A DNA stretch of 64,000 nucleotides from Acinetobacter lwoffii (lineage in GTDB: Bacteria; Pseudomonadota; Gammaproteobacteria; Pseudomonadales; Moraxellaceae): NCBI RefSeq assembly GCF_029024105.1, contig NZ_CP118963.1, positions 2,604,001 to 2,668,000 of the forward strand, written 5' to 3'. Of the stretch, positions 54,498-63,618 are shown piece after piece (the first letter of the stretch is position 1; each line of letters begins with the position of its first letter). The position numbers and the translations under genes are program-made. The notes beneath the pieces were generated by a model. It did no database searches. It was not told the DNA's origin and saw nothing but the letters and a program-made list of their open reading frames with translations.

Positions 54498-55157
54498 TTA
54501 GACAGTGTGATGAATCTGGATCACTGGAAATCTCAACCCTTTGCAGGAATGCTCACTTTGCCAGGCCACGGTGAGCATACAGCCAGCAACAGAATAATTT
54601 TGATAAGCATAGACGCCAATCTCTGGATGTTCGCAGCGTCCGCCATTTTGTTCAGGATGGATATTGGTATTGAGTTCATTCAGGTTGATCCGGATTCCCA
54701 AGCCTGATGCCTTTAACACGGCCTCTTTAATCGTCCAGACTTTAAACCAGTATTCGGGATCATAAGCCAGCGTTTTCCAATGTTTTAATTCTTCGGGATG
54801 AAAGGCATGTTGTGCCAAGGCTTCAAAACGAACCTTACGACTCAGTTCTTCAATATCAATTCCCAAGTTTTGGACATTCCTGCTCGTGGCCAAGGCGTAG
54901 AAATTTTGACTATGACTATGATTAAAACTGAAGTCCGGATAGTCATTTAAATAAGGCTTGCCATATTCAGTGGTGGTGAAATCCAGAGATTGGATCGGAT
55001 GATTGAATTGATCTGACAGCAACTGGTTACGATGCGCATAAATTGCCAGTTTTCGATTCTTGATTTGCTCTACCCGTGATTGAGGCAGTTCAATTGAAAA
55101 GAACTGATCTATTTTTTGTAGATAAATTTGAATATTTCGCGACAATGCAAAGCTCAT
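54498..55157 (-). CDS. 4'-phosphopantetheinyl transferase, Sfp/EntD type
   Basis: A 219-residue member of the superfamily transferring phosphopantetheine from CoA to a carrier protein. The motifs are GIDIEE (Mg binding) and WFKVWTIKEAVLKASG. Carrier substrates (fatty acid, siderophore or polyketide) are not evident; the closest in form is Sfp. Convergent with the SDR gene, 23 bp apart. Confidence 0.9.
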   Translation of the reverse strand: MSFALSRNIQIYLQKIDQFFSIELPQSRVEQIKNRKLAIYAHRNQLLSDQFNHPIQSLDFTTTEYGKPYLNDYPDFSFNHSHSQNFYALATSRNVQNLGIDIEELSRKVRFEALAQHAFHPEELKHWKTLAYDPEYWFKVWTIKEAVLKASGLGIRINLNELNTNIHPEQNGGRCEHPEIGVYAYQNYSVAGCMLTVAWQSEHSCKGLRFPVIQIHHTV

Positions 55158-55192
55158 AGAAACAGATGGACTTTTTCATTTTACGTCGCCAG

Positions 55193-55224
55193 ATAAAAAA
55201 AGAAAGCCTGTTCGAAAACAGGCT
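55193..55224 (-). terminator. Terminator of the exported-protein operon
   Basis: AGCCTGTT-CGAA-AACAGGCT stem; on the minus strand a T-rich run follows. It ends the three-gene unit 55238-59514. Confidence 0.88.
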
Positions 55225-55237
55225 AGACTCATATTGC

Positions 55238-55933
55238 TTAGATTGAATCAGAAATATCAACTGGTTTTGCTGCTGCAGATTCTGGCGCCTTAAAGTTCAA
55301 GCCCGCTTTTTTCATCAATTGCGGATACTCAACCAATGCCATGGTTGCATTTTTTGCAATTCCAGTCACATCACCTAATAGGCCTTTGGCATCCATAAAA
55401 GACATACCGCTATCGCTGACACTACGCGGATTACTGAGCATTTGCATAGACACCTGCTTACTATTAAGCACGAGTTCGCGTGCAGACAAGCCCGCAATCG
55501 CAAAGTTAGTAAGTGAGTTAACCAGAAGCTGTTTCTGGCTTACACTTAATGCATTAATACGTTCCAGTGTCGCCGCCTCATCCTTTTTTGATGCATCCAG
55601 AACATCATTAGTCAATTTGGTAATCTCTTTCTGGATTGCCTCTTTTTCCTTTACGTCAGAGGTAGTTTTCAAGCTGTTTAATTTGGTTTTCAGCTCTTCA
55701 CTGTCTTTACGTTCAGCAAACAGGGTTGCCAGTGTCGTTCGGCTTTGAATAAACATGGCATTGGTGGCTTGTGCCTGCTTAAGAAAACCTGCCAAATCCA
55801 GATTCTGTGAAGACGTACCTGTTGTCGTTGCAACTGCTTTTGATGCCAGACTGCTGAGTGTTCCAAGACCGGCATGACTTTGCGATGCCAATACAACACT
55901 TCCCAAGATCAAGATGCTTGCGATTTTTTTCAT
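55238..55933 (-). CDS. Exported protein of unknown function (third gene of operon)
   Basis: A 231-residue protein with a clear signal peptide (MKKIASILILGSVVLASQSHAG). The mature part is Ser/Thr/Ala-rich and helical, with a coiled-coil-like stretch LKTKLNSLKTTSDVKEKEAIQKEI. No family recognised. It starts 21 bp after the larger protein upstream, so the two are probably cotranscribed. It may be periplasmic or outer-membrane associated. Confidence 0.75.
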   Translation of the reverse strand: MKKIASILILGSVVLASQSHAGLGTLSSLASKAVATTTGTSSQNLDLAGFLKQAQATNAMFIQSRTTLATLFAERKDSEELKTKLNSLKTTSDVKEKEAIQKEITKLTNDVLDASKKDEAATLERINALSVSQKQLLVNSLTNFAIAGLSARELVLNSKQVSMQMLSNPRSVSDSGMSFMDAKGLLGDVTGIAKNATMALVEYPQLMKKAGLNFKAPESAAAKPVDISDSI

Positions 55934-55954
55934 AGTATTTCCCCTTATAATTCC

Positions 55955-58003
55955 TTACTGAACTGCATCGGCTTTTTGCACGATCTGATTTAAAATTTTT
56001 GGTAATGCCTTGAACATCTGAATGTTGTACATTTCATGACGATGGGTGATATCAATGCCTTTTAAACTAACTTCTTGCTGTAAACCGACAGCCCCAACAC
56101 GTTCCTGTTTTGCATTAAAACGCCGCGCGCCACCTGCCAACACCAAAGTGGCATCGCAACTGGATTTGTCTGCATTGCATTTAATAGAGTCTTCTCGAAC
56201 CTGAATCTTGAATGCTGGCTGTAAGCACTCGTCTTTGGGCACATACAGTTTCAAATCAAGCTGTTTTTTAAAGCCGGCATTTTCAGTCATTTTTATAATT
56301 GATGTTTCTAAACTGGTCTGCCCTTTAAAACCTGAACCTGTGGCATAAAATGGACGTTTGGACTGACTGGTAAATGCGTGATAAATCAGCGGACCAAATC
56401 CATAAAATGGAATCTCTCCGACTTGATCAGTATGCAAGCTTGGACAAAGTACACGAGCAAGTTTCGACTCACCCACAGCAGCATGGCTATCCACCAAGAT
56501 GCTATCACCCGAACGTACCGGCAGGCGGTCATTTCCACTCACAGGAAAATCAAGCTGCGCTTTGACTTTAGTCCCTTGACGATCAATGACTGTAGCTTCC
56601 CAAGTCGGGATTAACACTTGACGCTGAGCAACTTTTTCACGGTTATACACATGAATTTTCATGCCTGTGGTCAAACGCTCGCCTGCATCCTGAATCGTGA
56701 TGGTCTCGCTACCACCACTCGCCACCTGCAAATCTGAACGGGTAAATTGAATCCCTTTTTGGAATTGCTGACCCAATTTCACCAAAGCATTTTTAAGTGC
56801 CACTTCTTTACGCGTATCCAGTGAAAAACCCATTCCTTGTGAAATGGCTTCACTGATTTCATCAGTCGCATGCGCCGAATAAATCACGCGCCCAGAACGG
56901 TCAATCATTTCAGCAAAGACTTCGCTATGTACCACTTGCTGCTCAGTCATTTTGCCGACTTGCTGCTGATAACCAATTACAGGAATCACATTAATACGAA
57001 TAAAAAATTCAGGAAGTTCACGCTGATGCTGGGTTTCCTGATTAGTTAAACCTGTCTGCTCACTGATACTCTGTGCGAGCACGCTATAACGTTTGTTGAC
57101 TGGTGTAAGGGTAAAAGATGCATTTTCTCCGATCGCATCAGAAAAAATCTGCTCAATCAGGTCTTTTGACTCGCCTTGATAAGTCAATACATCCATCACC
57201 AAAGCTTTAGGCTTGTTCAGTGCCTGACGGGTATTAGCCGAAATCTTGCTAAACTGGCTCGAATTACCACTCATCAATACAGGCAATGCCACAGCATAAT
57301 CGCTGTCAGCATGGACAACCCGGATTAAATCTCCTGAAGCCGAGCTCAGCTCATCATCTTTGGCAATCCCTTGATTAAAGCCTTTATCCAAAACCATATA
57401 AGACTTCCAGCGGTCAATCACCTTGGTCTGCACTTCAGAGACCTTAAATTTCTTCTGTAGATCTTGGGTCAATTGCTGAGTCAAGGTCAGCAAGCTACTT
57501 TGAAATTTCTGCTGGACCGCCTGACGGGTTGTAGCCGCCTCGATATCAGTCGCCAGCACCTGTATAGGTTGAGATAAAGTAGCGCTATCGGTATAAATCA
57601 CTTCTCCGGATAGGACATTGGTCAACTTTAAACTTAAAGTGACTGGCAGAAAAATCTCGGCTGTAGACTCCTTTTGCACCACATATTCGCTGGCCCGCAA
57701 AACTTCCAGAGAAGCCACATAGCTTCGATGTTTATTCTGTTGGGAAATTGAAGTAACCACCTGATCTTGCAAGGCCTGTTTCAGCTGCTGCTCGAAAGCC
57801 TGTACAACTTGAGTACGAATCGTCTCGCTAGATACAGCCTTGCTAAAGTCACAGGAAATGGATGATGCGTTTGCTTCTATATGTTCCACCGATTGACGAC
57901 AAGGCAGTTCCAGCCCGTAAATTCCCTTCGCCGGAAAAACCTGAATATTGGCCTGTGTACTAGCCGTTCCCATCAGCGCCATGGCAAGCATGGCTTTTTT
58001 CAT
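55955..58003 (-). CDS. Large exported protein of unknown function (second gene)
   Basis: About 682 residues with a signal peptide (MKKAMLAMALMGTASTQA). The start chosen is the ATG at 58003; one at 58015 overlaps the upstream gene. The protein shows repeated beta-rich segments such as VVLDKGFNQGIAKDDELSS-like LDKGFNQGIAKDD and TTGMKIHVYNREKVAQRQV with VRSGDSILVDS, which loosely resemble the C-terminal (FlgT_C-like) barrel domains of flagellar or secretin-associated proteins. No catalytic motif was recognised. The 3' half has several cysteines, suggesting disulphides. Confidence 0.7.
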   Translation of the reverse strand: MKKAMLAMALMGTASTQANIQVFPAKGIYGLELPCRQSVEHIEANASSISCDFSKAVSSETIRTQVVQAFEQQLKQALQDQVVTSISQQNKHRSYVASLEVLRASEYVVQKESTAEIFLPVTLSLKLTNVLSGEVIYTDSATLSQPIQVLATDIEAATTRQAVQQKFQSSLLTLTQQLTQDLQKKFKVSEVQTKVIDRWKSYMVLDKGFNQGIAKDDELSSASGDLIRVVHADSDYAVALPVLMSGNSSQFSKISANTRQALNKPKALVMDVLTYQGESKDLIEQIFSDAIGENASFTLTPVNKRYSVLAQSISEQTGLTNQETQHQRELPEFFIRINVIPVIGYQQQVGKMTEQQVVHSEVFAEMIDRSGRVIYSAHATDEISEAISQGMGFSLDTRKEVALKNALVKLGQQFQKGIQFTRSDLQVASGGSETITIQDAGERLTTGMKIHVYNREKVAQRQVLIPTWEATVIDRQGTKVKAQLDFPVSGNDRLPVRSGDSILVDSHAAVGESKLARVLCPSLHTDQVGEIPFYGFGPLIYHAFTSQSKRPFYATGSGFKGQTSLETSIIKMTENAGFKKQLDLKLYVPKDECLQPAFKIQVREDSIKCNADKSSCDATLVLAGGARRFNAKQERVGAVGLQQEVSLKGIDITHRHEMYNIQMFKALPKILNQIVQKADAVQ

Positions 58004-58005
58004 GC

Positions 58006-59514
58006 TTATTTGCATTGGGTACCACCAATACATAAAGTAATGGTATTCCCTGCTTGCAGGCGTTCTGCATTCGACAGAACAGGATTTACCCGGCGCAATG
58101 CTTTGGCAAGTTCAGCACTTAACGGCTTTTCACTCTTATAAGTCATGGTCATCTCGACCAATTTGCCATCCTGGGTACGGATATCGATATTTTCCGCACC
58201 ATCCATTTCATCTAAGGCCACGTACAGGTCATCCCCTAACCGGCTAGATACGCTACCCGATACACTTTTTACAAAGAGGGTTATTTCCTTACCATACATG
58301 CTGCGGTTTTTCGAATAGGCAAGGATTTGCGGGCCGACTTCAGATAGCGTCATTTCACCCAGTTTACGGGTAACATTGGTACGGCAAGTATCTGTCGTTG
58401 CAGCCGTGGATGATTCAGTACGGGTATCGCCGCCCATCAGTGTGCCATCATCGACTGAATAAATTTTATAGCTGAGTGCACCATCACAAACAAACTGACC
58501 CGTTGCACCTGAACGACCACGGTCATAAATATAAGAGCTACCGACCATAAACCAGTCCGCTTTTTCCTGACGTGCAGCCACTGCAAGTTTTGCCAGCTCT
58601 GCATCACCCAGCAATTGTTGAATGGTCATACTCTTGCCTTTGAGATAACGGCTACGAAACACATCCGAATCCATTAAGCGTAGATCATATTTAGATGCTG
58701 CACGGGCAATTGAGGTTAACGTTTGATTTTCACGCTCAGGTGTGGTCGACGGGGTTTGATATTCCACATATTTCACAAAATTTTGAATATCATTCTGGCG
58801 TTCAGACTGGCTATAACGTGCTGATTCACTGGCGTTATAACTTGCTGAAGCAGAAGATTTACCTGAATTATTGTGACTTGATGAACGTGCAGCAACGCCC
58901 GCACCTGCACCATAGTAATTACCATAGGCATAGCCTGAAGCCGAAGCTGATTTGCCTTTTGATGAATATGATGAACTTTCACTGGCTTTTGCACTTTCTT
59001 TCGCGTCATAGCTGGCCTTTTCATCATAGGCATAGCTCTTGTCAGAAAAGTACGACGTAAACTCTTTCACCGGTTTTGAGTTATCTCGCGGTACACCAAA
59101 ATATTCATCCATTACGATCATGATCGGACTGGTTCGGCTATTCTTTTTGGATAAACCCAGATCATTTAAGATCTGGCGAAACTCCTGATCATCCATTTCA
59201 ATTGAAATAGAAGTAACCAGTTCATTGTTATTGTTGGTTTGACTACCACGATTAAATACGTAGCCATTGTCAACTTGTTTCACAATATCTGCCAGATGGA
59301 GTTCGGCATCCTGCATGGCTTGAGGGCCATTTATTTTTTTGATTAAAGCAATGACTGCATCAGTTTTTGCATTATTCAATGCTTGATTCCGTGTTCCTAT
59401 TGGATCTTTTTTTATAATGGGGCTACTGCCCTCACCATTCACTTTGATCATTTCAGCGCATGCAAGGCTTGGTAAGCCCATCATACAGATTAAGGCCAAT
59501 GCAGTTTTTTTCAT
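58006..59514 (-). CDS. Exported Ser/Ala/Tyr-rich protein (first gene of operon)
   Basis: About 502 residues with signal peptide MKKTALALICMMGLPSLACA. An N-terminal domain (GTRNQALNNAKTDAVIALIKKI) resembles FlgT_N/LPP20-like repeats. A low-complexity Ser/Ala/Tyr/Gly stretch (about residues 160-245) follows, then a CsgG/TolB-N-like fold near ADWFMVGSSYIYD. No enzyme motif was seen. ATG at 59514 fits the signal peptide. The gene overlaps its downstream neighbour's possible start, so translation may be coupled. Confidence 0.7.
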   Translation of the reverse strand: MKKTALALICMMGLPSLACAEMIKVNGEGSSPIIKKDPIGTRNQALNNAKTDAVIALIKKINGPQAMQDAELHLADIVKQVDNGYVFNRGSQTNNNNELVTSISIEMDDQEFRQILNDLGLSKKNSRTSPIMIVMDEYFGVPRDNSKPVKEFTSYFSDKSYAYDEKASYDAKESAKASESSSYSSKGKSASASGYAYGNYYGAGAGVAARSSSHNNSGKSSASASYNASESARYSQSERQNDIQNFVKYVEYQTPSTTPERENQTLTSIARAASKYDLRLMDSDVFRSRYLKGKSMTIQQLLGDAELAKLAVAARQEKADWFMVGSSYIYDRGRSGATGQFVCDGALSYKIYSVDDGTLMGGDTRTESSTAATTDTCRTNVTRKLGEMTLSEVGPQILAYSKNRSMYGKEITLFVKSVSGSVSSRLGDDLYVALDEMDGAENIDIRTQDGKLVEMTMTYKSEKPLSAELAKALRRVNPVLSNAERLQAGNTITLCIGGTQCK

Positions 59515-59655
59515 GTTCCCCTCACACCACCGCAAATTTGGGTAGTAATTTCTTATGATCTTTTTCAGTCAATTTTCATTTTTGCGACTGAATTAACAAT
59601 TTCACACAAATATAATACATATCACATAAATATTAAATTAATACTTATACTAAAT

Positions 59656-60754
59656 AGGACTTACGCATTGAGGGATTTAAAAAAGTCTCAAACTACTTTA
59701 TAACGTATCTGTGATCAGACGAACTAAACATGCTTCTACAGCAACTTGTACATTACCCATTTATATGGGCTTTCTCATGACAGAACCAAACTCTATTAGC
59801 TGCACACAACTTGCCGAGACTTATAATATCTCGCATGACAGTGTAAATCGCTTTTTGGAGCGTGAAGACTACACAGCTCACGATCTATATCAAGAAGCAA
59901 TTCAACACATTGATAATAATAAACTTATAGTCAGTATTGATGATACTGTTTTAGATAAGCCATATAGTCAACATATGGACTTAGTTAGCTATTTTTGGTC
60001 AGGTAAACACCACCGATCCGTCAAGGGTATTAATCTCATTACCTTGTATGCGACAGATCAACATGGCAAAAATATTCCAATTAATTTTCGAATTTATGAT
60101 AAGTCAGAAAGTAAAACCAAGAATGATTACTTTATGGAGATGTTAAGTGAAGTACTCGATTGGGGTGCAAAGATTCAATTCATTACAGGTGATAGTTGGT
60201 ATTCATCGACTGAAAATCTAAAAACCATAAGAAAACATGGTATTCGATTTATGTTTGGTGTCGACAGTAACCGTAAGGTTTCCCCTGAAAAAGGACAATG
60301 GTTTCAACTCCGTTTATTGCCGAATTTTCATCAGGGTCAAGTGGTCTGGCTCAAAGATGTTGGCTTTGTACAATTATTTAAGACTCAGTTAAAAGAACAG
60401 CAGAGATTTTATATTGTGCATCAAGATGAAGATGATTTATTGTCCTTTGATGGTTTTTATGAATTACATTCAAGTCATTGGAAAATAGAACAATATCATC
60501 GAGTAATTAAACAGGTTTGTCATATTGAAAAGTTTCAAGTAAGACGATCCAAGCTGATTTTGAATCATATTTTCTCAGCCTTGATGGCCTATGTTGAGAT
60601 ACAAAAGAACCAGTTTGAGCGGATCTTTGAAAATGTATATCGTTGGCAGAAGAAATTATTTAAACCAATTATCAAGAACTTTATTGATGAATTTATTCTC
60701 GATAAGAATCATCTGCTGCCACAGAAAATCTATAAATAATAGTGCGTAAGTCCT
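59656..60754 (+). mobile_element. Complete insertion sequence with 9-bp target duplication
   Basis: 1,099 bp with perfect 12-bp terminal inverted repeats (AGGACTTACGCA at 59656-59667 and its complement at 60743-60754). It is flanked by the direct repeat ATACTAAAT (59647-59655 and 60755-60763), which proves transposition. One transposase gene. The IS4-type E(6)K signature and 9-bp duplication fit the IS4 group. No name is assigned. It sits 142 bp upstream of the exported-protein operon. Confidence 0.95.
59711..60739 (+). CDS. IS4-type DDE transposase
   Basis: A 342-residue transposase, apparently intact. The catalytic triad is D77/D78 in SIDDTVLDKP, D161 in ITGDSWYSS, and E260 with K267 in HWKIEQYHRVIKQ (the E(6)K of IS4-type enzymes). 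The open frame begins with a GTG at 59711; the ATG at 59765 would shorten it by 18 residues. The gene ends 15 bp from the right inverted repeat. Confidence 0.92.
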   Translation: MIRRTKHASTATCTLPIYMGFLMTEPNSISCTQLAETYNISHDSVNRFLEREDYTAHDLYQEAIQHIDNNKLIVSIDDTVLDKPYSQHMDLVSYFWSGKHHRSVKGINLITLYATDQHGKNIPINFRIYDKSESKTKNDYFMEMLSEVLDWGAKIQFITGDSWYSSTENLKTIRKHGIRFMFGVDSNRKVSPEKGQWFQLRLLPNFHQGQVVWLKDVGFVQLFKTQLKEQQRFYIVHQDEDDLLSFDGFYELHSSHWKIEQYHRVIKQVCHIEKFQVRRSKLILNHIFSALMAYVEIQKNQFERIFENVYRWQKKLFKPIIKNFIDEFILDKNHLLPQKIYK

Positions 60755-60840
60755 ATACTAAATAACTATAATTAAAAGAATATTTTATTTTTATTAAATT
60801 CAAAATTAAGCCTGATTAAAAAATATTTTTATAGGTAATA

Positions 60841-60869
60841 AAAAAAGCCCGCTTTACGCAGGCTTTTTA
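60841..60869 (-). terminator. Terminator after der
   Basis: AAAAAGCC/GGCTTTTT stem about 25 bp beyond the der stop codon. Confidence 0.85.
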
Positions 60870-60892
60870 TCCGGAAAATTTAAACTATAAAA

Positions 60893-62302
60893 TTAACGCT
60901 TAAATTTCTTCTCGGCTTTCTTGAACTTCTGTACATAACGACGTTTACGTGCAGCTGCACGCTCATCCACTTGAGACTTACGACCTTCAAACGGGTTTTC
61001 CGAAGTTTTAAACTCGATTTTAATCGGTGTACCTTCAAGCTTGTACACTTTACGGAACACGTTTTCCAGGTAACGGCGATAATCTGCAGGAGTTTTATCC
61101 ACCTTGTTTCCGTGAATCACGATCGTTGGTGGATTCTGCCCACCCATATGCGCATAACGCATTTTAATACGACGACCCTGAACCATCGGCGGTTGGTGGG
61201 CATCTGTCGCATCATTTAAAATCTGGGTGATTTTTGCTGGTGACACTTTCAAACGAGATGAATCATAAGCACGGTGAATCGATGGATAAAGATCACCCAC
61301 ACCCGTTCCATGCAATGCAGAAATCAAATGCACTTTGGCCCATGGAATGAAATCGAAGCGACGCTCTACATCGAGCTTACATTGCTTACGATCATATTCA
61401 GTCATGTTATCCCATTTATTGACTGCAATGACCATGGCACGACCCGCTTCAAGTGCATAGCCAATCAAATGCAAGTCCTGCTCAACAATACCATCACGCG
61501 CATCAACCACAACAACAATTACGTTAGCATCTTTCATTGCCTGTAAAGTTTTAACAATCGAGAATTTCTCAATCATTTCATCAACTTTACCTTTACGGCG
61601 CACCCCGGCAGTATCAATCAGGGTATATTGACGGCCATCACGCTCGAATGGAATATAAATCGAGTCACGTGTTGTACCCGGCTGGTCAAATGCCACCACA
61701 CGCTCTTCACCGAGCAAGCGGTTCACCAGCGTTGATTTACCGACGTTTGGACGACCAATAATCGCCAAACGCAGACCCGTGTTTTTGTCATGCTCTTCCG
61801 GATTTTCATCTTCCGGTACATCAGCAAGCACGTCTTCCAACATTTGCTGAACACCACGACCATGGCTGGCTGCCACTTGTAGCGGCTCGCCCATACCCAG
61901 TTTGTAGAATTCAACCAAGGCAGCTTCAGCATGTACGCCATCGACCTTGTTGGCCACCAGAAAGACTTTTTTGCCTAAAGTACGTAATTCACGTGCAATC
62001 TGTTCATCGGAAGCCAGCAGGCCGGCACGCGCATCAACCACAAAAATAATGATGTCGGCTTCATGAATGGCAGTTTTAGATTGCTCTGCCATATATGAAT
62101 CAATACCACCTTCATTTTCACCAATACCGCCGGTATCGACCACAATGAAAGATTTATTTTGATAGGTAGCATCGCCATATTTACGGTCGCGTGTCAGACC
62201 TGCAAAGTCTGCCACCAATGCGTCACGGCTCTTGGTAATCTGGTTGAACAGCGTCGATTTTCCGACGTTCGGACGACCAATGAGCGCAATTACGGGTTTC
62301 AT
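60893..62302 (-). CDS. der: GTPase Der (EngA)
   Basis: A 469-residue protein with two tandem GTPase domains, each with GRPNVGKSTL and a DTxG segment (VDTGGIG, IDTAGVR), and NKxD (ANKVDG, VNKWDN), followed by a KH-like domain and a basic tail (KKFKR). It assists 50S ribosome assembly. Neighbour bamB upstream matches the usual gammaproteobacterial order. Confidence 0.98.
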   Translation of the reverse strand: MKPVIALIGRPNVGKSTLFNQITKSRDALVADFAGLTRDRKYGDATYQNKSFIVVDTGGIGENEGGIDSYMAEQSKTAIHEADIIIFVVDARAGLLASDEQIARELRTLGKKVFLVANKVDGVHAEAALVEFYKLGMGEPLQVAASHGRGVQQMLEDVLADVPEDENPEEHDKNTGLRLAIIGRPNVGKSTLVNRLLGEERVVAFDQPGTTRDSIYIPFERDGRQYTLIDTAGVRRKGKVDEMIEKFSIVKTLQAMKDANVIVVVVDARDGIVEQDLHLIGYALEAGRAMVIAVNKWDNMTEYDRKQCKLDVERRFDFIPWAKVHLISALHGTGVGDLYPSIHRAYDSSRLKVSPAKITQILNDATDAHQPPMVQGRRIKMRYAHMGGQNPPTIVIHGNKVDKTPADYRRYLENVFRKVYKLEGTPIKIEFKTSENPFEGRKSQVDERAAARKRRYVQKFKKAEKKFKR

Positions 62303-62387
62303 AGAGTAACCTTTATTTAATATCAGGCGTCAAAGTGGCCTGAACATCAGAAAGCATAGGAAGATATAAGGGGTAAATACCCTAAAT

Positions 62388-62421
62388 AAAAACACGGGGC
62401 ATTGATTTTTCAATCACCCCG
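62388..62421 (-). terminator. Terminator after bamB
   Basis: CGGGG/CCCCG stem with inner ATTGA/TCAAT pairs; T-rich on the minus strand after it. Confidence 0.8.
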
Positions 62422-62469
62422 CGTTCACAAAATACGGTTGTGGCTAGTTTAGCATAAGGCTCGTTAAAA

Positions 62470-63618
62470 TTAACGGTTCTGCCAAATGCTTAATGCGCCC
62501 TTGCGTGTAGAAACATAAAGCTGGTTGTCGATAACGCGTAAGCTACGCACTTCCCCAGAAGTTTTCGAACGACCAGTAATCTGTCCAGTACGCGGATCAA
62601 TCAGGTGCAAGACACCATCCAGATCACCGACTACAAGATCAGTACCCAGCATCACCGGATTACTTAACTTACGATTCAACAGCTGGTCATTTTCCCAAAG
62701 TGGCTGACCCGAAGTAATCTCAAAGGCTTTGATTCTGCCATCGGTTTGCGCCACAAATACGCCATTGCCCACAACTTCTGGACGCTGGATACTGCTGGCA
62801 TCTTCACTCCAGACCACCTGTTGTGAAGCTAAATCCAGCACAGTCACCTGACCTTGATAACTGGTGGTCACCACAAACTGGCCTGCAACGACCGGTTCCC
62901 CGTCAATATCCACCAGACGCTGGATATCAGAACGTCCATCCGACACTGCGACACGACGCTGTAATTTTGGCACACCACTTAAGGCATCCAATGCATAGAT
63001 ATAAGCATTGGAAGAGGCAATCAGTATATTACGGGCATCTAATGCAACCGGTGCAGCCATGCCACGTAAGCTGAATTGTACATTAGGTAAGTCATAAGTC
63101 CAAACTTGCGCACCCGTCGCAATTTCATGCGCATATACGGTGCCGTCATTGCTGACACTAATGACCCGCCCTGCATGAATCAGTGAAGGCGCCAGTAAAG
63201 CACCCGTCAATTGCGCAGTCCATTTCTGCTCGCCGGTTTGTTGATCTAGCGCAAACAGCTGACCTTTCTGGTTGCCGACGACAACAAGACCTTCGGCAGC
63301 TTCAACGCCAGAACTTAAATTGTCTTTGCTGACTTTCTTCTGCCACAGACGCTGTTTGCCTTTAAATGCAGACACTTCGCCTTTCGGGTCAATCGCAAAG
63401 ACCACGCCATTGTCTGCATCCAGACGTAAACGCAACGGATCAGCAGCATCTGTTGACGCCACACTGGTGGAAAATACAGGGACCAGGGTTTTGGCTTGGG
63501 TCAGTTTTGGAAGTGGATTCGGTTTTACTTCTGGAACTTTAGTGGTTTTACCTGCACAGCCAGCCAGTGCAAGCGTTAAAACAGTCAAGGCACAGGTAAT
63601 TTTGTATTTTCTATTCAT
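62470..63618 (-). CDS. bamB: Outer membrane protein assembly factor BamB
   Basis: A 382-residue lipoprotein with lipobox LAGC (mature Cys at 21) and an eight-bladed PQQ-type beta-propeller; repeated GDLDG / DQQTGEQKW-type motifs mark the blades. It binds BamA and helps insert outer-membrane beta-barrels. ATG overlaps the preceding gene's stop as ATGA (63615-63618). Confidence 0.96.
   Translation of the reverse strand: MNRKYKITCALTVLTLALAGCAGKTTKVPEVKPNPLPKLTQAKTLVPVFSTSVASTDAADPLRLRLDADNGVVFAIDPKGEVSAFKGKQRLWQKKVSKDNLSSGVEAAEGLVVVGNQKGQLFALDQQTGEQKWTAQLTGALLAPSLIHAGRVISVSNDGTVYAHEIATGAQVWTYDLPNVQFSLRGMAAPVALDARNILIASSNAYIYALDALSGVPKLQRRVAVSDGRSDIQRLVDIDGEPVVAGQFVVTTSYQGQVTVLDLASQQVVWSEDASSIQRPEVVGNGVFVAQTDGRIKAFEITSGQPLWENDQLLNRKLSNPVMLGTDLVVGDLDGVLHLIDPRTGQITGRSKTSGEVRSLRVIDNQLYVSTRKGALSIWQNR

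Noticed and set aside
58695..59060. 121-codon plus-strand ORF opposite the Ser-rich protein
   Set aside because: Low-complexity shadow of the Ser/Ala/Tyr repeat on the other strand.
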